Below are positions 27,720-38,676 of a DNA stretch of 64,000 nucleotides, piece after piece; within the stretch, counting starts at the first letter, position 1; every line of letters begins with the position of its first letter. Source of the stretch: Pseudomonas sp. Irchel 3A7 (GTDB lineage Bacteria; Pseudomonadota; Gammaproteobacteria; Pseudomonadales; Pseudomonadaceae). A program made the position numbers and the translations under genes. Below the pieces are notes generated by a model. The model was given only the letters and a program-made list of their open reading frames with translations, ran no database searches and had not been told where the DNA came from. The stretch is from positions 62,001 through 126,000 of the forward strand of contig NZ_FYED01000007.1 of NCBI RefSeq assembly GCF_900187565.1. Direction: 5' to 3'.

Positions 27720-28465
27720 TCACGACGCGCCATAAGCTGACGCGCTACAGCGGTAGCCTGGCTGTGGTGCTGGGTGTTCACGCGCTGGCCATTGCGCTGG
27801 CCGTGAACTGGACGGCCCGCCCGCCCATCGAATTGCCGCCCCAGGCAATGATGGTCGAGCTGGCACCGATCCCAGCCCCGCCACCGCCCGCACCGCCGAA
27901 GGTCGTCACCCCACCGCAGCCGCCGGCTCCGGTTGAAGAACTGCCGATACCGAAGCTCGCCGAAGCGCCAAAGGCCGAGATCGCGGTACCGAAACCGGTC
28001 AAACCCAAGCCGAAGCCTCAACCGCCCAAGCCCGTGGAGAAAAAGCCCGAGCCGCCGAAGGAAAAGCCGTCCGAGGCAAAACCGAGCGAAGCACCGCCGA
28101 CTCCAGCGCCGACCGAGAAATCCGCTCAGCCTGCGCCCGGCCCATCGGCCGCTCAAGTGGCAGCCAAGGCCAGCTGGCAAGGCACCCTGCTCGCTCATCT
28201 GGCCAAGTACAAAAAGTACCCGGCCAGCGCACAGGCACGGGGCAAGCAAGGCATGAACCGCCTGCGTTTCGTCGTGGATGCCGAAGGCAACGTGTTGTCA
28301 TTTGAACTGGTGGGTAGCTCCGGCACGGCTGATCTGGACCGGGCAACTCTCGACATGATTCGCCGCGCCCAGCCCCTGCCAAAACCACCGGCCGACATGC
28401 TGAACAACGGCTCCATCGAAATTGTTGCACCCTTTGTTTACTCGCTGGAAAACCGCCGGCGGTAA
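27716..28465 (+). CDS. tonB: Energy transducer TonB
   Basis: 249 residues. N-terminal membrane anchor (SLAVVLGVHALAIALAV), a Pro/Lys-rich spacer (about 45-150, repeats of KPKP and PKP) that spans the periplasm, and a C-terminal TonB domain from about 165 (LLAHLAKYKKYPASAQARGKQG split across YPASAQARG…GMNRLRFVVD). The Pro count is very high, as is usual for TonB. It transmits energy to TonB-dependent receptors through their TonB box. The ATGA overlap with exbD completes the operon. Confidence 0.94.
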   Translation: MITTRHKLTRYSGSLAVVLGVHALAIALAVNWTARPPIELPPQAMMVELAPIPAPPPPAPPKVVTPPQPPAPVEELPIPKLAEAPKAEIAVPKPVKPKPKPQPPKPVEKKPEPPKEKPSEAKPSEAPPTPAPTEKSAQPAPGPSAAQVAAKASWQGTLLAHLAKYKKYPASAQARGKQGMNRLRFVVDAEGNVLSFELVGSSGTADLDRATLDMIRRAQPLPKPPADMLNNGSIEIVAPFVYSLENRRR

Positions 28466-28481
28466 ATCATCACCCAACCAT

Positions 28482-28569
28482 TGTGGGAGCGAGCCTGCTC
28501 GCGAAGAGGCCAGCACATTTAACATCCACTGGATGTCAAACCGCTTTCGCGAGCAGGCTCGCTCCCACA
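28482..28569. repeat. REPIN (GCGAGCCTGCTCGC class)
   Basis: Arm 28482-28504 and inverse arm 28547-28569, 17 bases after the tonB stop and before oxyR on the same strand. Confidence 0.9.
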
Positions 28570-28730
28570 TAGGTTCTCGCAACAACCAGACAGGCACCGA
28601 AAGGTGCCTTTTGCATATCTGCCCGCGGCAAACCGACATTGCCCGGTGTCACTCGACACCTACCTTCTGATAACGTGCGCCTATCGATTGCAGGCGGTAT
28701 GCTTGGCCCGCATCTTCCTGGACGCTTGCT

Positions 28731-29660
28731 ATGACTCTCACAGAATTACGCTACATCGTTACCCTCGCCCAAGAGCAGCACTTCGGCCACGCGGCCGAGC
28801 GTTGCCACGTCAGCCAGCCGACTCTGTCGGTGGGCGTGAAAAAGCTTGAAGACGAACTCGGTGTGCTGATTTTCGAGCGCAGTAAAAGTGCCGTGCGCCT
28901 GACCCCGGTGGGTGAAGGCATTGTGGCCCAGGCCCAAAAAGTCCTGGAACAGGCCCAAGGCATTCGCGAACTGGCCCAAGCCGGCAAGAACCAGCTGACC
29001 GCGCCGCTGAAAGTCGGCGCGATCTATACCGTCGGCCCGTACCTGTTTCCACACCTGATTCCGCAACTGCACCGGGTCGCTCCGCAGATGCCGTTGTACA
29101 TCGAAGAAAACTTCACCCATGTGCTGCGCGACAAGCTGCGCAACGGTGAGCTCGACGCGATCATCATCGCCCTGCCGTTCAACGAAGCCGACGTGCTGAC
29201 CCTGCAGCTATACGATGAGCCGTTCTACGTGCTGATGCCGGCCCAGCACCCGTGGACTCAAAAGGAATCCATCGACGCCGGCCTGCTCAACGATAAGAGC
29301 CTGCTGCTACTCGGCGAAGGCCACTGCTTCCGCGACCAGGTACTGGAAGCCTGCCCGACGCTGACCAAAGGCAACGACGGCGCCAAGCACACCACGGTGG
29401 AGTCCAGCTCGCTGGAAACCATCCGCCACATGGTCGCATCCGGCCTCGGCGTTTCGATCCTGCCGCTGTCGGCGGTCGACAGCCACCACTACGCCCCTGG
29501 CGTGATCGAAGTTCGGCCGCTGTCCGCACCAACGCCCTACCGCACCGTGGCCATCGCCTGGCGCGCGAGCTTCCCGCGACCCAAGGCAATCGAAATCCTC
29601 GCCGACTCCATTCGCCTGTGCTCGGTGGCCAAGCCGTCCGCGCAGGTGGTGGCGGGCTAA
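28731..29660 (+). CDS. oxyR: Hydrogen peroxide-sensing LysR regulator OxyR
   Basis: 309 residues. N-terminal LysR winged helix (FGHAAERCHVSQPTLSVGVK) and a periplasmic-binding-like sensor domain. The redox pair is at exactly C199 (GEGHCF) and C208 (LEAC), the positions of the peroxide-sensing disulfide in characterised OxyR. It activates catalase and peroxiredoxin genes upon oxidation. The gene is followed after nine bases by recG, the conserved oxyR-recG operon of Pseudomonas in which both contribute to oxidative stress resistance. The ribosome binding site before the ATG is weak. Confidence 0.96.
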   Translation: MTLTELRYIVTLAQEQHFGHAAERCHVSQPTLSVGVKKLEDELGVLIFERSKSAVRLTPVGEGIVAQAQKVLEQAQGIRELAQAGKNQLTAPLKVGAIYTVGPYLFPHLIPQLHRVAPQMPLYIEENFTHVLRDKLRNGELDAIIIALPFNEADVLTLQLYDEPFYVLMPAQHPWTQKESIDAGLLNDKSLLLLGEGHCFRDQVLEACPTLTKGNDGAKHTTVESSSLETIRHMVASGLGVSILPLSAVDSHHYAPGVIEVRPLSAPTPYRTVAIAWRASFPRPKAIEILADSIRLCSVAKPSAQVVAG

Positions 29661-29669
29661 GCAAGCGTC

Positions 29670-31745
29670 ATGACCGAGTTGTCGCAAGTGTCGGTGACGG
29701 CACTCAAGGGTGTCGGTGAAGCCATGGCCGAGAAACTGGCCAAGGTTGGCCTGGAAAATCTCCAGGACGTGCTGTTTCACCTGCCGCTGCGATATCAGGA
29801 CCGCACCCGTGTGGTCCCGATCGGCGCGCTGCGCCCCGGGCAAGATGCCGTGATCGAAGGCACCGTCAGCGGTGCCGATGTGGTCATGGGGCGTCGCCGC
29901 AGTCTGGTGGTGCGCCTGCAGGATGGCACCGGCGGACTCAGTTTGCGCTTCTACCATTTCAGCAACGCACAGAAAGAAGGCCTCAAGCGCGGCACACGGA
30001 TTCGCTGCTACGGCGAAGCGCGGCCCGGCGCGTCGGGACTGGAAATCTACCACCCGGAATACCGCGCCCTTACTGGCGACGAACCGCCGCCGGTGGATGA
30101 AACCCTGACCCCGGTGTACCCGCTCACCGAAGGCCTGACGCAACAGCGCCTGCGCCAACTGTGCATGCAAACCCTGACGTTGCTCGGTCCCACCAGCCTG
30201 CCCGACTGGCTGCCGACCGAACTGGCCCGTGATTACCAACTGGCGCCACTGGCCGATGCGATCCGCTACCTGCACCACCCGCCGGCCGATGCCGATGTCG
30301 ACGAACTCGCCCTCGGTCATCACTGGGCGCAGCATCGCCTGGCCTTCGAGGAGCTGCTGACCCATCAGCTGTCCCAGCAGCGGCTGCGCGAAAGCATGCG
30401 CTCGCTGCGCGCGCCGGCCATGCCCAAGGCCACGCACCTGCCGGCCCAATACCTGGCCAATCTCGGGTTCAACCCCACGGGCGCGCAGCAACGGGTCGGC
30501 AACGAAATCGCCTACGACCTGAGTCAGCGCGAGCCCATGCTGCGGCTGATTCAGGGCGACGTCGGCGCGGGTAAAACCGTGGTCGCCGCCCTCGCCGCGC
30601 TGCAGGCTCTGGAAGCCGGTTATCAAGTGGCGCTGATGGCGCCTACTGAAATTCTCGCGGAGCAACACTTCATCACCTTCAAGCGCTGGCTCGAACCGCT
30701 GGGCATCGAGGTTGCGTGGCTGGCCGGCAAACTCAAGGGCAAAAACCGCGTGGCCGCGCTGGAGCAGATCGCCAATGGCACCCCGATGGTGGTCGGCACC
30801 CATGCGTTGTTCCAGGACGAAGTGCAGTTCAAGAACCTGGCGCTAGTGATTATCGACGAGCAGCACCGCTTCGGCGTGCAGCAGCGACTGGCCTTGCGGC
30901 AGAAGGGGGTCGGCGGCCGCATGTGTCCGCACCAGTTGATCATGACCGCCACCCCGATCCCGCGCACATTGGCCATGAGCGCCTACGCCGACCTCGACAC
31001 CTCGATCCTCGACGAACTGCCGCCCGGCCGGACCCCGGTCAATACTGTGCTGATCACCGATACCCGGCGTGTCGAAGTCATCGAACGGGTGCGCAGCGCC
31101 TGTGCCGAAGGGCGTCAGGCCTATTGGGTCTGCACGCTGATCGAAGAGTCGGAAGAACTGACCTGCCAGGCTGCCGAAACCACCTACGAAGACCTGACCG
31201 CCGCCCTCGGTGAGCTGAAAGTGGGGCTGATCCATGGCCGCATGAAGCCCGCCGAAAAAGCCGCGGTGATGGCCGAGTTCAAGGCCGGTAACTTGCAATT
31301 GCTGGTGGCTACCACGGTGATCGAAGTCGGCGTGGACGTGCCCAACGCCAGCCTGATGATCATCGAAAACCCCGAACGCCTGGGCCTGGCGCAACTGCAC
31401 CAGTTGCGTGGACGCGTCGGCCGGGGCAGCGCCGTCAGCCACTGCGTGCTGCTTTACCATCCGCCGTTGTCGCAGATCGGTCGTCAGCGCCTGGGCATCA
31501 TGCGCGAAACCAACGACGGCTTTGTCATCGCCGAAAAAGACCTCGAACTGCGTGGCCCCGGCGAAATGCTCGGCACACGGCAGACCGGCCTGCTCCAGTT
31601 CAAGGTCGCCGACCTGATGCGCGATGCCGACCTGTTGCCCGCTGTGCGCGATGCCGCTCAGGCCTTGCTGGAGCGCTGGCCGGACCACGTTAGCCCGTTA
31701 CTCGACCGCTGGCTGCGCCACGGGCAGCAATACGGCCAAGTGTGA
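29670..31745 (+). CDS. recG: ATP-dependent DNA helicase RecG
   Basis: 691 residues, full length. N-terminal wedge/OB domain (VGEAMAEKLAKVGLENLQDVLF, split; then DRTRVVPIGALRPG), P-loop GDVGAGKT at about 296-303, motif II DEQH within IIDEQHRFGVQQR, SAT-like MTATPIPRT, and motif VI region LHQLRGRVGRG with the TRG motif. It drives branch migration and rescue of stalled forks and R-loop removal. Nine bases downstream of oxyR. Confidence 0.96.
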   Translation: MTELSQVSVTALKGVGEAMAEKLAKVGLENLQDVLFHLPLRYQDRTRVVPIGALRPGQDAVIEGTVSGADVVMGRRRSLVVRLQDGTGGLSLRFYHFSNAQKEGLKRGTRIRCYGEARPGASGLEIYHPEYRALTGDEPPPVDETLTPVYPLTEGLTQQRLRQLCMQTLTLLGPTSLPDWLPTELARDYQLAPLADAIRYLHHPPADADVDELALGHHWAQHRLAFEELLTHQLSQQRLRESMRSLRAPAMPKATHLPAQYLANLGFNPTGAQQRVGNEIAYDLSQREPMLRLIQGDVGAGKTVVAALAALQALEAGYQVALMAPTEILAEQHFITFKRWLEPLGIEVAWLAGKLKGKNRVAALEQIANGTPMVVGTHALFQDEVQFKNLALVIIDEQHRFGVQQRLALRQKGVGGRMCPHQLIMTATPIPRTLAMSAYADLDTSILDELPPGRTPVNTVLITDTRRVEVIERVRSACAEGRQAYWVCTLIEESEELTCQAAETTYEDLTAALGELKVGLIHGRMKPAEKAAVMAEFKAGNLQLLVATTVIEVGVDVPNASLMIIENPERLGLAQLHQLRGRVGRGSAVSHCVLLYHPPLSQIGRQRLGIMRETNDGFVIAEKDLELRGPGEMLGTRQTGLLQFKVADLMRDADLLPAVRDAAQALLERWPDHVSPLLDRWLRHGQQYGQV

Positions 31746-31823
31746 GCACCGTCGCAGTTTCTGGAGGATGGGTTTGAGCAAGCTGGTTATACTCCTGCAA
31801 TTGTTTTAGTCCGGATACAGACC

Positions 31824-33224
31824 ATGACCGAAGTTGCCCTCGCACCCGCCTCCCCGCACGCTCCGTCGGTTATTCGGCTGCTGCTGGGCAAACTGGGTAT
31901 TGCCTACGAGGAAGTCCTCGATCATCACGGCTTGAACCCGGCGCGCAAAGTCCAGGCTGTACTGCTCGACGACGCCATTGGCGCGCTGATGGTGCTGTTT
32001 CCGCAGAGCCAGTTGCTCGATCTCAACCGCCTCACCGAACTCACTGGCCGCCGCCTCACCGCCGTGCCGACCGAGCGCCTGGTAAAGATGCTCGGCAAAC
32101 ACAACCTGAGCCTGCTGCCAGGCCTGCCAGCCCTCACCAGCTCGCCGTGCCTGTATGACGAAAGCCTGCTGCGCGAGCCGACGGTGCTGGTCAATTCGGG
32201 TGAGCCGGGCGTCCTGCTGGAAATCACCAGCGAAGCGTTCAAATCGATGCTCAACAAGGCCAGCGCCGCCAACTTCGGCGAAGCCCTGAGCAGCATTCGC
32301 CCGAACCTCGACCGCCCCGATGATGACCGCGCGGAAATCACCCAGGCGGTCCAGGCATTCACCGCGCGGCGCATCCAGCAACGCCTGGAAGCAACCATCG
32401 AAATTCCGCCGCTGGCCGAAACCGCGCAGAAGATCATCAAGCTGCGCGTCGACCCCAACGCCACCATCGACGACATCACCGGCGTGGTCGAAACCGACCC
32501 GGCCCTGGCTGCGCAAGTGGTGAGTTGGGCTGCGTCGCCGTACTACGCTTCGCCAGGCAAGATTCGCTCGGTGGAAGACGCCATCGTGCGAGTGCTGGGT
32601 TTCGATCTGGTGATCAACCTGGCGCTGGGCCTGGCTCTTGGTAAAACCCTGAGCCTGCCCAAAGACCATCCGCAACAGAGCACACCGTACTGGCAGCAAT
32701 CGATCTACACCGCCGCCGTCATCGAAGGCCTGACCCGCGCCATGCCACGCGCCCAGCGCCCGGAAGCCGGCCTGACCTACCTGGCGGGCCTGCTGCACAA
32801 CTTCGGTTATCTGCTGCTGGCCCACGTGTTCCCGCCGCACTTTTCGCTGATCTGCCGCCACCTGGAGGTTAATCCGCACCTGTGCCACAGCTACATCGAG
32901 CAACACCTGCTGGGCATCAGCCGCGAACAGATCGGTGCGTGGCTGATGCGTTACTGGGACATGCCTGATGAGCTGGCCACCGCACTGCGCTTCCAGCACG
33001 ACCCGGGCTACGACGGCGCCTACGCCGAGTACCCGAACCTGGTGTGCCTGGCCGTGCGCCTGCTGCGCAGCCGTGGCATCGGTTCCGGCCCCGACGAAGA
33101 CATCCCCGACGCCCTGCTCGAACGCCTCGGCCTGAGCCGCGCCAAAGCCGAAGACGTTGTCAGCAAAGTGCTGGAAGCCGAAGTGCTGTTGCGCGAACTG
33201 GCTTCGCAGTTCAGCCAGGCTTAA
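31824..33224 (+). CDS. HDOD-domain signalling protein with N-terminal YbaK-like domain
   Basis: 466 residues. The N-terminal ~150 residues (VIRLLLGKLGIAYEEVLDHH, split; QAVLLDDAIGALMVLFPQSQLLDLNRL) resemble the YbaK/EbsC aminoacyl-tRNA deacylase fold. The C-terminal part (about 190-400) is an HDOD domain: IEIPPLAETAQKIIKLRVDPNA, DPALAAQVVSWAASPYY, LGFDLVINLALGLAL, and LAGLLHNFGYLLLAH, where the HD metal residues are replaced by HN. HDOD proteins are HD-GYP relatives without the catalytic HD and usually act in signalling. Situated after recG as PA5346-like in P. aeruginosa. Function unknown. Confidence 0.82.
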   Translation: MTEVALAPASPHAPSVIRLLLGKLGIAYEEVLDHHGLNPARKVQAVLLDDAIGALMVLFPQSQLLDLNRLTELTGRRLTAVPTERLVKMLGKHNLSLLPGLPALTSSPCLYDESLLREPTVLVNSGEPGVLLEITSEAFKSMLNKASAANFGEALSSIRPNLDRPDDDRAEITQAVQAFTARRIQQRLEATIEIPPLAETAQKIIKLRVDPNATIDDITGVVETDPALAAQVVSWAASPYYASPGKIRSVEDAIVRVLGFDLVINLALGLALGKTLSLPKDHPQQSTPYWQQSIYTAAVIEGLTRAMPRAQRPEAGLTYLAGLLHNFGYLLLAHVFPPHFSLICRHLEVNPHLCHSYIEQHLLGISREQIGAWLMRYWDMPDELATALRFQHDPGYDGAYAEYPNLVCLAVRLLRSRGIGSGPDEDIPDALLERLGLSRAKAEDVVSKVLEAEVLLRELASQFSQA

Positions 33225-33231
33225 AAGCATT

Positions 33232-33293
33232 CGCGAGCAGGCTCGCTCCCACAGAGGTCAGGTATTCCCTGTGGGAGCGAGCCTGCTCGCGAA
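33232..33293. repeat. REPIN with very short spacer
   Basis: Arm 33232-33254 and inverse arm 33271-33293 separated by only 16 bases, directly after the HDOD gene and before the convergent SCP2-like gene. Confidence 0.9.
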
Positions 33294-33321
33294 GAATCCA
33301 CTGCGATTTATCTGACAGGCC

Positions 33322-33705
33322 TTAAGCCTTTGGCTTGGTCTTCTTCGGTTTCAAATACTTGGTCAACCCCTGAAACCAGATCACCAGTGCCGGATTGCCC
33401 TTGATCTGAATCGACTTGTCCTGAATCCCCGTCATGAACGCCAGTTGCTTGTTCTTCGCCTGCATCGTGGCGAAGCCATACCCGGCATCCTTGAAGGCAA
33501 TGGCGAACGCCGGCTCAGCATACACCCCGGACTTGCTGGTGATGCGCTGGTCCTTCACCCGAAAATGCCGCGCCACTTTCCCGTCCAGGGTCTGCAGCTG
33601 AAACACCAGTTCCTTGTCACCCAACTGCTGCTGAAACGCCGGATTGCTCCGACTGGCCTTGCCCATCAACAAACCCAGCATCCACAGTAGAAAACGAAAT
33701 TTCAT
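33322..33705 (-). CDS. Small SCP2-like protein of unknown function
   Basis: 127 residues from an ATG at 33703-33705 with GAGG upstream. A short hydrophobic N-terminus (MKFRFLLWMLGLLM) precedes a domain whose C-terminal half (AFAIAFKDAGYGFATMQAKNK, split, then FMTGIQDKSIQIKGNPALVIWF) resembles the sterol-carrier protein 2 fold, in which an alpha/beta domain binds lipids. Ends with a Lys-rich tail. A similar gene follows the HDOD gene in other pseudomonads. Lipid binding is inference from fold resemblance; no role is known. Confidence 0.6.
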   Translation of the reverse strand: MKFRFLLWMLGLLMGKASRSNPAFQQQLGDKELVFQLQTLDGKVARHFRVKDQRITSKSGVYAEPAFAIAFKDAGYGFATMQAKNKQLAFMTGIQDKSIQIKGNPALVIWFQGLTKYLKPKKTKPKA

Positions 33706-33898
33706 GCGCAAGCCTCAAAAAGAAAATGAACGGCTGGCGCAGTGTAGCGACTTGGATAAAGAACGCCACTATCGAGTTGCGTTAGAAGAAGATCAGCCCT
33801 GTTTCTCGCATGATGACCGCCAAGTCACAGTTTTCGTTCTCCCTCAGGTCACTAACGTATTGGGGCATGCGAACGCATCTTGTGAGCCATCTTCTTAC

Positions 33899-34345
33899 CT
33901 AGTACAAAACCCCTTCCAACACTTCGTAAACAATCCCGCTCCCCACCGCGATCAGCACAATATCGCCGCCCGCACGACGCCATTCGTAGCCAGGGTAGTA
34001 AGGCAGCCGCCCCAGTGCGCGGTTATCCAGTCGCTCACCGTAGTAGCCATGAGGCAGTGGCCGACCACGCTCCAAATGAATACCCGGTGGTGGCGGCGCG
34101 CCGCGTACGAAATAGCCGTGATTGTCGTGAATGGTCTGGCGCACCGGGCCGAAGTCCCGAGGCGGAGGGCCGCCACGATGGTTGTCCTGTCCGCCACGGT
34201 GATCGTCACCGCGATTGTCGTAATGGCCCTGCTGCGGGCCGCCGCGGTCGTGATCGTCGCGTTGATCGGCGCTGGCGTGCAGCAATGGGGTTGCGCTGAG
34301 CATCAGCACGCCCAGGCTGGCAATCAGACGTTTCGGCATTTTCAT
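33899..34345 (-). CDS. RcnB/CigR-family periplasmic protein
   Basis: 148 residues. The start at 34343-34345 has GAGGA eight bases upstream; another ATG five codons earlier lacks one. A signal peptide (LIASLGVLMLSATPLLHASA) is followed by a His/Asp/Gly/Arg-rich low-complexity region (about 25-60) and the C-terminal RcnB-type domain: GRLPYYPGYEWRRAGGDIVLIAVGSGIV (split by residue run). RcnB binds metal in the E. coli periplasm and CigR proteins modulate virulence in Salmonella; the role here is unknown. A Gly-Asp-His-rich tract could bind metals. Confidence 0.72.
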   Translation of the reverse strand: MKMPKRLIASLGVLMLSATPLLHASADQRDDHDRGGPQQGHYDNRGDDHRGGQDNHRGGPPPRDFGPVRQTIHDNHGYFVRGAPPPPGIHLERGRPLPHGYYGERLDNRALGRLPYYPGYEWRRAGGDIVLIAVGSGIVYEVLEGVLY

Positions 34346-34376
34346 TAGGGCTTTCCTCATAACACATGCAGCAAAA

Positions 34377-34405
34377 AGGGCTTCAGAACGTAGTCCTGAA
34401 GCCCT
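34377..34405 (-). terminator. Terminator downstream of trpA
   Basis: Stem GGGCTTCAG / CTGAAGCCC followed by a T run on the minus strand, between the trpA stop (34467) and the RcnB-like gene start. Confidence 0.85.
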
Positions 34406-34466
34406 CGGTCTTGCTGGTTAGTCTGTGTCGGTAGGCTCTAATTCCTCTGTATCAGGAACTTTACCT

Positions 34467-35278
34467 TCAGCTGACGCGAGCCTTACGCACGCCGTCGGCC
34501 AGTGCCGAGCACAGGCTCAGTACGCCATCGATTGCCTGATCCGGCGTCGAGGCATTGGCGATGTGATCGATCAGTGCCGAACCCACCACCACGCCGTCCG
34601 CCAGACGCGCAATCGACGCCGCTTGCTCCGGCGTACGAATGCCGAAACCGATGCTGATCGGCAGGTTGGTATGGCGACGCAGGCGAGCGACCGCTTCTTC
34701 GACGTGCTCCAGTGTCGCCGCGCCGGCGCCGGTCACACCGGCAACGGATACGTAATACACAAACCCGGAGCTACCGTTCAGAACCGTTGGCAGACGCACA
34801 TCGTCGGTGGTTGGCGTGGTCAGACGGATGAAATCCAGACCGGCCGCCTGGGCCGGATCGCACAGTTCGCCGTTATGCTCGGGCGGCATGTCGACCACGA
34901 TCAGGCCATCGACACCGGCCTCTTTTGCTTCGGCGATGAAGCGCGGTACGCCGTACTTGTGGATCGGGTTGAAGTAACCCATCAACACCAGCGGCGTTTC
35001 GTTGTTGTCCTTGCGGAACTCGCGAACCATTTCCAGGGTTTTCGCCAGGTTCTGCTTGGCGGCCAGGGCGCGGATGTTGGCGAGCTGGATCGCCGGGCCA
35101 TCGGCCATCGGATCGGTGAAGGGCATGCCCAGCTCGATCACATCGGCGCCAGCGGCCGGCAAACCCTTGAGGATCGCCAGGGAAGTGTCATAGCCCGGGT
35201 CGCCAGCGGTGACGAAGGTCACCAGAGCGGCGCGGTTCTGTTCCTTGAGTTCGGCAAAGCGCGTTTGCAGGCGGCTCA

Positions 35279-35279
<1 letters not shown>
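34467..35279 (-). CDS. trpA: Tryptophan synthase alpha chain
   Basis: 270 residues, beginning [20 protein letters not shown]. Catalytic Glu and Asp lie in [16 protein letters not shown], and the flexible loop region contains RLTTPTTDD. Cleaves indole-3-glycerol phosphate, passing indole through a tunnel to TrpB. It overlaps trpB by one base (TGATG at 35277-35281), indicating translational coupling, and is followed by a terminator at 34377-34405. Confidence 0.97.
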
Positions 35280-37501
<2,222 letters not shown>

Positions 37502-37505
<4 letters not shown>

Positions 37506-37828
37506 TCACCGCGCTTGAATAGCAGGTAGGCCGCCAGCAGGCCCAATGCGCCTACGGCAACACCGGCTGTCGTCCAAGGATGTTCCTGGGCGTAGTCCCG
37601 GGTGGCAATCCCGGTTTCCCGGGTTTTCACTTTGACCTCTTCATAAGCATCGGAGAGCAGATGACGCGAATGTCTCAGCGCGTTCTCGGCGTTGCCCTTG
37701 AGCACCTTGAGGGTTTTACGCGACTCGTCCGAGGCGTCGTCCTTAAGATTTTCCAAGGATTTGAGCAGACTCTCGATCTCCGCTTCCATGCTTTGCAATG
37801 AGGCTTTACGTAACGAGCTATTGGCCAT
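37502..37828 (-). CDS. DUF883 / ElaB-YqjD-type membrane-anchored protein
   Basis: 108 residues: an amphipathic helical N-terminal part ([20 protein letters not shown] split; [22 protein letters not shown]) and one C-terminal membrane segment ([16 protein letters not shown]) ending KRGD. This is the ElaB/YqjD/YgaM family of stationary-phase proteins that tether inactive ribosomes to the membrane in E. coli. Start at 37826-37828 with GGAGAGC-like site. Convergent with trpI. Confidence 0.82.
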
Positions 37829-37985
37829 GGTGGCTCTCCTGCATTGTTGATGAGTGGCGTGTGTTGGTTGGGACTTCAGGGGGTCGAGAAAGTGCAGTAA
37901 ATGTGAACTTACATATCAGTCCGACCGACAGAAGTAAGACCGAAAATCACTGCTAGGCTGTATTTCACACCCTAAGGAGAACGCC

Positions 37986-38201
37986 ATGACTGACCATCAC
38001 ACCTACAAGAAAGTCGAACTGGTTGGCTCGTCCACAAGCAGCATCGAAGACGCGATCAACAACGCACTGGCCGAAGCCAGCAAAAGCCTCAAGTACATGG
38101 AATGGTTTGAAGTGACCGAAACCCGCGGGCATATCAAGGACGGCAAGGCTGCGCATTTCCAGGTGACGCTCAAGGTCGGGTTCAGGATTGCCAGCAGCTG
38201 A
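37986..38201 (+). CDS. Dodecin family flavin-binding protein
   Basis: 71 residues: HHTYKKVELVGSSTSSIEDA, then NNALAEASKSLKYMEWFEVTETRG (split) and KAAHFQVTLKVGFRI, the full dodecin pattern. Dodecins are dodecameric flavin-storage proteins; the conserved W that stacks on flavin is in MEWFEV. A strong AAGGAG lies upstream of the ATG. Monocistronic by context. Confidence 0.92.
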   Translation: MTDHHTYKKVELVGSSTSSIEDAINNALAEASKSLKYMEWFEVTETRGHIKDGKAAHFQVTLKVGFRIASS

Positions 38202-38324
38202 CGTTGGTCGAACCTTCTGAACTTGCGCGCTGGCCGAGTGCCATAGGGAGTGGCAAGGCGCTATATAACTAAATCTGGCCAAAGGCTGGGTGTTCCCTTT
38301 TGATCCGACCAGAGAATGCGACTG

Positions 38325-38546
38325 ATGAAGAAGTTTATTTTGGCGGCAGGTTTGTTGAGTCTGGCGGGGGCAGCCTCGGCTGACGTCAAATCCTGCGAAG
38401 AACTGAAAGCCGAGATCGCGGCAAAACTTGATGCCAAGGGCGTTTCCGGTTATTCGCTGGAAATTGTCGATAAAGGTACCGCCTCTGGCGGAAAAGTCGT
38501 CGGTACCTGTGAAAAGGGCACCAAGGAAATCGTCTACAAGCGATAA
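38325..38546 (+). CDS. DUF1161 small secreted protein (copy 1)
   Basis: 73 residues from ATG 38325, with GAGAA upstream; an ATG three codons earlier is possible. Signal peptide MKKFILAAGLLSLAGAASA, then a mature part with two Cys: KSCEELKAEIAAKLDAKGV and GTCEKGTKEIVYKR, likely one disulfide. This is DUF1161; its function is unknown. A paralogue lies 2.2 kb downstream at 40533. Confidence 0.85.
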   Translation: MKKFILAAGLLSLAGAASADVKSCEELKAEIAAKLDAKGVSGYSLEIVDKGTASGGKVVGTCEKGTKEIVYKR

Positions 38547-38560
38547 GCCAGCCTCGCCCT

Positions 38561-38660
38561 TGCAGGAGCGAGCTTGCTCGCGATGGATTCAAGAGCGCCG
38601 CGTTTAACCGGTAAACACGCGTAATCGTTAACGACCATCGCGAGCAAGCTCGCTCCTACA
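38561..38660. repeat. REPIN of the GGAGCGAGCTTGCTCG class
   Basis: Arm 38561-38583 (TGCAGGAGCGAGC…GCTCGCGA) and inverse arm 38638-38660 (…CTCCTACA). This class differs from the GTGGGAGCG elements by TAGGAGC. Between the convergent DUF1161 and luciferase-like genes. Confidence 0.85.
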
Positions 38661-38676
38661 GTCAATCTACTAAATC

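Noticed and set aside
29307..30803. A 498-codon minus-strand frame opposite recG and oxyR
   Set aside because: Antisense to two conserved genes; no family resemblance.
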